The notes under the pieces are model-generated. The model was not told the DNA's origin. It saw only the letters and a list, made by a program, of their open reading frames with translations, and ran no database searches. DNA of 7,236 bases from Oscillospiraceae bacterium (lineage in GTDB: Bacteria > Bacillota > Clostridia > Oscillospirales > Oscillospiraceae), in assembly GCA_017438675.1 (NCBI GenBank), contig JAFRUW010000155.1:1-7236 (forward strand). Direction: 5' to 3'. Shown here in pieces: positions 1 to 4,052 of the stretch; the stretch's first letter is position 1; each line of letters begins with the position of its first letter. The position numbers and the translations under genes are program-made.

Positions 1-98
1 AGTTCACCAACTACACCTGGTCCACATGCTATAAGAATCCCTATTCAAAGACCCAGAACACAATCCACAGACAGGGCGTCGGAACAAAGATATATTGA
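1..98 (+). CDS. C-terminal end of an unidentified gene (partial)
   Basis: Reading from position 3, an open frame of 31 codons runs from the window edge to TGA at 96-98. The encoded tail is rich in Tyr, Thr, Asn and Trp (it begins FTNYTWSTCYKNPYSK and ends GVGTKIY), which looks more like a real protein end than the other two frames. An AT-rich stretch follows the stop. I do not recognise the family. The aromatic and polar composition would suit a secreted or cell-surface protein, but that is only a guess. No clear terminator hairpin follows it directly. The frame could be open by chance, since 31 codons is short. Confidence 0.4.
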   Translation, partial: FTNYTWSTCYKNPYSKTQNTIHRQGVGTKIY

Positions 99-181
99 TT
101 GGTTTAGTCTTTTACTCTTTATGCGTTTTGCTTTAATGCTGTTGTTATCATGATCTGTTTACCGTTCATGCCGCGGGGGCA

Positions 182-207
182 CATACTTTCTCTTGTGAGA
201 AAGTATG
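182..207. repeat. Perfect 11-bp hairpin
   Basis: Arms CATACTTTCTC (182-192) and GAGAAAGTATG (197-207) pair perfectly around a 4-base loop, TTGT. No T-run follows, so it is not a standard terminator. It sits at the left edge of the gene-poor region and may mark one end of a dispersed repeat element. Confidence 0.75.
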
Positions 208-244
208 CAAAGCACACCTCGTCGTCGCGGACTGCACTAAGCTC

Positions 245-266
245 GCATAGCCGCAAGCGGCAATGC
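245..266. repeat. Small two-part hairpin
   Basis: GCAT (245-248) pairs with ATGC (263-266), and inside it GCCG (250-253) pairs with CGGC (258-261) around the loop CAAG. A single A opposite A separates the two helices. Its position between two longer hairpins suggests it is part of the same structured element. Confidence 0.5.
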
Positions 267-292
267 TCACCCGTTCCGTCGCTCCTCCTCTT

Positions 293-317
293 CCCACAAA
301 AACTTCGTTTTTGCGGG
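293..317. repeat. Near-perfect 11-bp hairpin
   Basis: Arms CCCACAAAAAC (293-303) and GTTTTTGCGGG (307-317) pair at 10 of 11 positions around a 3-base loop, TTC. The only mismatch is A296 opposite C314. No T-run follows it on the plus strand. Confidence 0.65.
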
Positions 318-649
318 AGCCCTGTTTTCCCCCTTTTGAATCCCCCCGGTGCAAAACACGGTTTCCTTCTGTTGTGGGACAGGTTGTGCGTATACGTGGG
401 TGCGCAGTCCCTAAACCTTAATAGATTGTACCTCTATCGTCCGCTGAACGCTCCTGCTCAGTCACGAGCGAGAGGCATAGCTGTAATCTACATCAGCAGT
501 AAGCGGCTGAGCGAGTTAGACGCAGGCAGTATCAGACACGCTGACCGGCGTTTTCGCCGATTGTTGTTCTGCGGCTGTGATTTCCGTTTCAGGGAAGGGG
601 TTCCAAGGGGAAACGGCATAAAAAGCCGCCCACTTTGGTCGTCTCTTTT

Positions 650-677
650 CCCCATTTCTGACGAGACAGAAATGGGG
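650..677. repeat. Perfect 11-bp hairpin before the acyltransferase gene
   Basis: Arms CCCCATTTCTG (650-660) and CAGAAATGGGG (667-677) pair perfectly around the loop ACGAGA. About 14 bases later comes a short A-run (695-701), not a T-run, so on the plus strand it is not a classical terminator. It may be the right end of the repeat DNA that fills 170-690, or an RNA structure in the leader of the next gene. Confidence 0.7.
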
Positions 678-783
678 TGCCATGCGGCATGAGCTAAAAA
701 AAGATTTTGATAATAATTTCATTTCAAAAAACGCACAATGCGGGCGATCAAAGATCATCTCTACAGATTGGGACGATAAACTT

Positions 784-2199
784 ATGGTTTTCAGTTCATT
801 AGTATTTTTATGTATATTTCTGCCGGTTGTGCTGATACTGCACTCGGCAGTGGGAAACAGAAAAGTTAAAAACGGCTTGCTGCTTGCGGCAAGCCTGCTT
901 TTCTATGCCTACGGGGAGCCGGTGTACGTGCTGCTCATGCTGCTCTCCGCCCTTTACAATTACCTGTTCGCGCTCCTCCTGTCAAAGCGCCGCAGCAAGT
1001 GCGTTTTAGCCTCCGCCATAGCGGTGAACATCGGCATACTCTGCGTATTCAAGTACACGGGGTTTCTGGTGTCAAACCTGAACAACGCCCTCGGGCTGGC
1101 GTTTCACGTGCCGGAGATCGCCCTTCCCATCGGCATATCCTTCTTCACCTTCCAGGCCCTGTCCTATGTGATCGACGTGTACCGGGGTGAAGTGGCCGTT
1201 CAGAGGAACTACTTCAAGGTGCTCCTGTACATATCCCTTTTCCCCCAGCTCATAGCGGGCCCCATCGTCCGGTACAGGGACATTGAGCGGGAGATCGACA
1301 ACCGCACCGTCACATTGGGTGACGCGGCCGTCGGCATGAGGCGGTTCATCGCGGGCCTCGGGAAAAAGGTGCTTATCGCCAACGCCATGGGCGCCGCCGC
1401 CGACCATTTCTTTAACGGCGGGGCGGCAAACCTCAACATTATAGGGGCGTGGATGGGGGCCGTCGCCTACCTGATGCAGATATATTTCGACTTCAGCGGC
1501 TACAGCGATATGGCCATAGGTCTCGGCAGGATGTTCGGCTTCCACTTCAAGGAAAACTTTAACCACCCGTATATCTCCTCCACCATGCAGGAATTCTGGC
1601 GCAGATGGCACATCTCCCTGTCCTCCTGGTTCAGGGATTACGTGTATATCCCCCTGGGGGGCAACAGAAAGGGCAAGGTCAGGACTGTAATAAACAGGAT
1701 CATCGTGTTCTTCCTCACCGGCCTGTGGCACGGCGCCAACTGGACCTTTGTCATCTGGGGACTGTTCCACGGCTTCTTCCTCCTCCTGGAGGAGGCTGTC
1801 CCGAAGCTGAAAAAGCTGCCCGGGGCGATCCTCCATATCTACACCCTCCTTGCGGTGACGGTGGGATTCGTTATCTTCCGGGCAGACACCCTGGGCGACG
1901 CCTTTGTGTTCATCGGGCGCATGTTCGCGGGGTTCGACTTCTCGCGGGCGGCTGTGTCCCATGCTCTCACGGCGGCGACGCCCTGGTTCTTCACCATGCT
2001 GGCGGCAGCGGTGATCTGCTGCGGGCCCTTTGAAAAGCTCACCCGCCGGATAAGCGGCCTTGAGGGCAAAGGGGAGCTCACAGGGAAGGAGAGCATTGTC
2101 CGGACCGGGACGTTCGTCCTTGCCGCGATGCTCCTTATGTGGTGCGTTATCCGTCTTGCGGGAGCGGGCTACAACCCGTTCATATACTTCAGATTCTGA
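784..2199 (+). CDS. MBOAT-family O-acyltransferase (AlgI-like)
   Basis: This 471-residue polytopic membrane protein should take an acyl group, usually acetyl, from a cytoplasmic donor and pass it across the membrane for O-acylation of an extracytoplasmic glycan. Family hallmarks are YFDFSGYSDMAIG (234-246), FWRRWHISLSSWFRDYVYIP (271-290) and GLWHGANWTFVIWGLFHG (313-330). His316 corresponds to the invariant catalytic His of MBOAT enzymes. Hydrophobic segments begin at residues 1-24 and 30-65 and recur to the end, and the tail NPFIYFRF is typical. Length fits the family. I chose ATG 784 because MVFSSLVFL is the usual AlgI start; an in-frame ATG at 682 would add 34 polar residues without family likeness. 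The ribosome binding site (GGGA, 770-773) is modest. The next gene starts 18 bases after the stop, so the two are co-transcribed. The acyl donor and the glycan target cannot be read from the sequence. Confidence 0.95.
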   Translation: MVFSSLVFLCIFLPVVLILHSAVGNRKVKNGLLLAASLLFYAYGEPVYVLLMLLSALYNYLFALLLSKRRSKCVLASAIAVNIGILCVFKYTGFLVSNLNNALGLAFHVPEIALPIGISFFTFQALSYVIDVYRGEVAVQRNYFKVLLYISLFPQLIAGPIVRYRDIEREIDNRTVTLGDAAVGMRRFIAGLGKKVLIANAMGAAADHFFNGGAANLNIIGAWMGAVAYLMQIYFDFSGYSDMAIGLGRMFGFHFKENFNHPYISSTMQEFWRRWHISLSSWFRDYVYIPLGGNRKGKVRTVINRIIVFFLTGLWHGANWTFVIWGLFHGFFLLLEEAVPKLKKLPGAILHIYTLLAVTVGFVIFRADTLGDAFVFIGRMFAGFDFSRAAVSHALTAATPWFFTMLAAAVICCGPFEKLTRRISGLEGKGELTGKESIVRTGTFVLAAMLLMWCVIRLAGAGYNPFIYFRF

Positions 2200-2200
2200 G

Positions 2201-2208
2201 AGGGGAGG
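2201..2208 (+). promoter_or_regulatory. Ribosome binding site fixing a GTG start
   Basis: AGGGGAGG lies nine bases before GTG 2218, an ideal distance. The ATG at 2213 is in another frame and stops after two codons, so the GTG is the only sensible start. Confidence 0.8.
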
Positions 2209-2217
2209 GCAGATGAC

Positions 2218-3612
2218 GTGAATAAAAAAGCGCTTCTATTTCTGATCGTGTGCCTTGCGGTCTGTCTCATACCCTCTGTGGGAACGCTGTTTTTCCCCAC
2301 TGTCGAGACCACCGAGAACAGAGCCATGGCCGCGCCGCCGAAGCTCAATACCGAGGATGGTTCCTTCAACACAAAGGTGTTCGGTGAGTTCACCGACTGG
2401 TTTGAAGAGCACATGGCCCTGAGGAATCAGCTTGTGTATACCGACGCGGTGATCCAGAAGGGGCTGTTCCGGGAGTCCAATGTCCCCGGGGTAATTGCCG
2501 GTACCGACGGCTGGCTCTATTACTCCTCCACCCTTGACGACTATCTGGGGAGGAACGTACTGTCGGACCGTGACCTTTACGGTCTGGCCAACAATCTGCA
2601 GATCGTTCAGGATTATCTTGAGGCCCGCGGCATCGGCTTTGTTTTCACCGTACCGCCCAACAAGAACACGCTGTACGGGGAGCACATGCCCTATTACGAC
2701 GGCATGATCGTGAACCCCGACCACAGCGCGAAGCTTTTGAAGCCCTATCTTGAGGAGCGGGGGATAAACTATCTCGATCTCTTTGACATGTTCGGGTCCC
2801 GGGACGAGGTCTTATACCTCAAGGGCGACTCCCACTGGAACAATAAGGGCGCCTGCATGGTGTACAACAGTATCATGGACGCTCTGGGGCTTGACCATGA
2901 GGACTATTCATCGGTGACCCCGAAAACCGTGAATAACGAGATCGGCGACCTTAACAAAATGCTGTACAGCTTCTACGGAAAGCCGGAGGAAAACTTCGAC
3001 TACGGCACGGAGCGGAAATATTCCTACGCAAACGGCGATGACGTTGAGGACGGCTGGATCGTCACCGAAAACGGAGAAGGGCAGGGGACGCTCCTCATGT
3101 TCAGGGACTCCTTCGCAAACACACTGATACCGTTCCTCTCCGATGAGTTCGGTACTGCCTGTTACTCCAAGAGCATCCCAAACCACATGGAGCGGCTCGT
3201 GGAGGAGAACTCCCCCGGCTGTGTGGTCGTAGAAAAGGTGGAGCGGAACATCACCGACTATCTGGAAAACCCGCCCATACTGACCCCGCCCGCCTGTGAG
3301 ATAGCCCGGACCGTCGAGATAGTCAGTTCGGAAACCACCGCCCGGCTTGCACCATGTGAAAACGACGTGAATTACTATGTTCTGGAGGGTGCCGCAGACT
3401 TAAAATACCTTAAGGATGATTACAGGATATTCGTAAGTCCGGACGGTGATCCGCTGAACAGTTACCCGGCTTACTTAACGGGGGACGGGAATTACCGCCT
3501 GTACCTGAGGGCGGATATGTTCACCGGAGGTACCGCTGACGTCAGGGTATATGCCGTCAGCGGCGCAGGCTGTACGCAGCTCCTTGAGACGGAGCTTGAG
3601 CTGCAGGAATAA
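2218..3612 (+). CDS. DHHW/AlgX-like SGNH-fold protein, partner of the O-acyltransferase
   Basis: This 464-residue protein is predicted to work outside the membrane, accepting acyl groups from the MBOAT partner and placing them on a glycan. A short basic N-terminus (MNKK) and a hydrophobic segment (5-26) form a signal anchor. Then come TENR (32-35), common near the start of DHHW proteins, GTDGWLYY (95-102), PPNKNTLY (146-153), GDSHWNNKG (203-211) and RDSF (296-299). By analogy with AlgX and AlgJ, Asp204, His206 and Ser298 would be the catalytic triad. Residues after about 355 are beta-rich and may be a carbohydrate-binding tail, as AlgX has; this is inference. It starts with GTG behind a strong ribosome binding site, 18 bases after the acyltransferase gene, and a terminator follows. 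The pairing of MBOAT and SGNH-like genes is the standard arrangement of extracellular polysaccharide O-acetylation systems. The substrate is unknown. Confidence 0.88.
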   Translation: MNKKALLFLIVCLAVCLIPSVGTLFFPTVETTENRAMAAPPKLNTEDGSFNTKVFGEFTDWFEEHMALRNQLVYTDAVIQKGLFRESNVPGVIAGTDGWLYYSSTLDDYLGRNVLSDRDLYGLANNLQIVQDYLEARGIGFVFTVPPNKNTLYGEHMPYYDGMIVNPDHSAKLLKPYLEERGINYLDLFDMFGSRDEVLYLKGDSHWNNKGACMVYNSIMDALGLDHEDYSSVTPKTVNNEIGDLNKMLYSFYGKPEENFDYGTERKYSYANGDDVEDGWIVTENGEGQGTLLMFRDSFANTLIPFLSDEFGTACYSKSIPNHMERLVEENSPGCVVVEKVERNITDYLENPPILTPPACEIARTVEIVSSETTARLAPCENDVNYYVLEGAADLKYLKDDYRIFVSPDGDPLNSYPAYLTGDGNYRLYLRADMFTGGTADVRVYAVSGAGCTQLLETELELQE

Positions 3613-3628
3613 TAAGAGAATTATACAC

Positions 3629-3665
3629 GGCCGCGTTCGTTATTTTGAACGCGGCCTGCTTTTTT
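3629..3665 (+). terminator. Rho-independent terminator of the acyltransferase operon
   Basis: GGCCGCGTTC (3629-3638) and GAACGCGGCC (3647-3656) form a perfect 10-bp GC-rich stem around an 8-base loop. A T-run (3660-3665) follows three bases later. It lies 16 bases after the stop of the upstream gene. There is no matching A-run on its left side, so it acts on the plus strand only. Confidence 0.95.
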
Positions 3666-3884
3666 GTACAGCCGGGCTGCCGCGTGTCGCAGTGAATGCA
3701 CGTCCGGAAAACCGGGACGGTATATTGCTTCTGCGGCTGTGCGCCGGGCTGATACCGCTATATTATTAATAATTGACGATGTGCATGTGACACTATTCAA
3801 AAACAATACGAAACGGGATATGACAATTGTACATTTTCATAATCTATGGACGTGTAAAATTGTTTATGTCAAAACGGAAAAATA
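3666..3884. other. Intergenic DNA between terminator and promoter
   Basis: No gene is supported here. The first part (to about 3760) is GC-rich. It holds a 9-base direct repeat, GCCGGGCTG (3671-3679 and 3743-3751), and a bulged hairpin at 3701-3719. The remainder is AT-rich, as expected near a promoter. ATTGTACAT at 3826-3834 has an inverted partner at 3928-3936 inside the promoter spacer; this may be chance or an operator pair. Confidence 0.5.
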
Positions 3885-3916
3885 ATTGGTCAAATCAACG
3901 ATTTGGCAATACCAAT
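3885..3916. promoter_or_regulatory. Nested inverted repeat just upstream of the -35 box, possible operator
   Basis: ATTGGT (3885-3890) pairs with ACCAAT (3911-3916), and inside it CAAATC (3891-3896) pairs with GATTTG (3900-3905) around AAC. The right half has five extra bases (GCAAT) between its two parts. The whole lies one base before the -35 box at 3918. That is where an activator or repressor would bind. No regulator gene is in the window, so the partner is unknown. Confidence 0.5.
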
Positions 3917-3917
3917 C

Positions 3918-3946
3918 TTGAAATGATATGTACAATAAAATATAAT
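3918..3946 (+). promoter_or_regulatory. Near-consensus SigA promoter of the esterase-dockerin gene
   Basis: TTGAAA (3918-3923) and TATAAT (3941-3946) are separated by exactly 17 bases. The -10 box is consensus and the -35 box differs at one base. Transcription should start near 3953, giving a leader of about 100 bases before ATG 4053. The leader contains short pairing segments, for example AACAGA (3966-3971) with TCTGTT (3996-4001), but no riboswitch I recognise. Confidence 0.85.
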
Positions 3947-4039
3947 GAAATGGGAAATATGGCAGAACAGATGATAGTGACAAAAGTGATTGTTGTCTGT
4001 TTATGTCATAATCTGCTTTTATTCCAAAATTTTTAAAAA

Positions 4040-4046
4040 AGGAGAA
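4040..4046 (+). promoter_or_regulatory. Strong ribosome binding site
   Basis: AGGAGAA ends six bases before ATG 4053, and a signal peptide follows at once. This decides the start: an in-frame ATG at 3990 would add 21 residues in front of the signal peptide and would itself contain this site. Confidence 0.9.
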
Positions 4047-4052
4047 GAAAAA

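Larger units (their letters stand above)
99..783. other. Long gene-poor region with hairpin-forming repeat DNA
   Basis: This 685-base stretch separates the partial upstream gene from the acyltransferase gene. A long frame at 150-692 exists, but its translation is rich in Arg, Ser, Pro and Cys, lacks any domain, has no good ribosome binding site and reads straight through several perfect hairpins, so I treat it as non-coding. Clear inverted repeats lie at 182-207, 245-266, 293-317, 546-559, 584-616 and 650-677. From memory, spurious translations of this style recur between genes in gut Firmicutes, which suggests dispersed repeat elements. A structured non-coding RNA is an alternative. No SigA promoter for the downstream gene stands out. 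Confidence 0.6.

Noticed and set aside
150..692. Open frame of 180 codons on the plus strand
   Set aside because: Low-complexity Arg/Ser/Pro/Cys-rich translation without a domain, no good ribosome binding site, runs through perfect hairpins, and overlaps the region best read as repeat DNA.
682..783. Upstream ATG for the acyltransferase
   Set aside because: Adds 34 charged residues with no family likeness; MVFSSLVFL at 784 is the typical AlgI-type N-terminus.
1072..1962. Long minus-strand open frame inside the acyltransferase gene
   Set aside because: Shadow of a GC-rich coding region; the plus-strand frame has clear MBOAT motifs and this one has none.
3701..3719. Hairpin as a second terminator
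   Set aside because: The stem has a bulge and no T-run follows; the terminator at 3629-3665 already explains the operon end.
3664..4036. Short plus-strand frames between the terminator and the esterase gene
   Set aside because: They run over the promoter and leader, lack ribosome binding sites and resemble no protein.
3990..4052. Upstream ATG for the esterase-dockerin protein
   Set aside because: Would place 21 residues before a good signal peptide and would contain the strong ribosome binding site inside the coding region.
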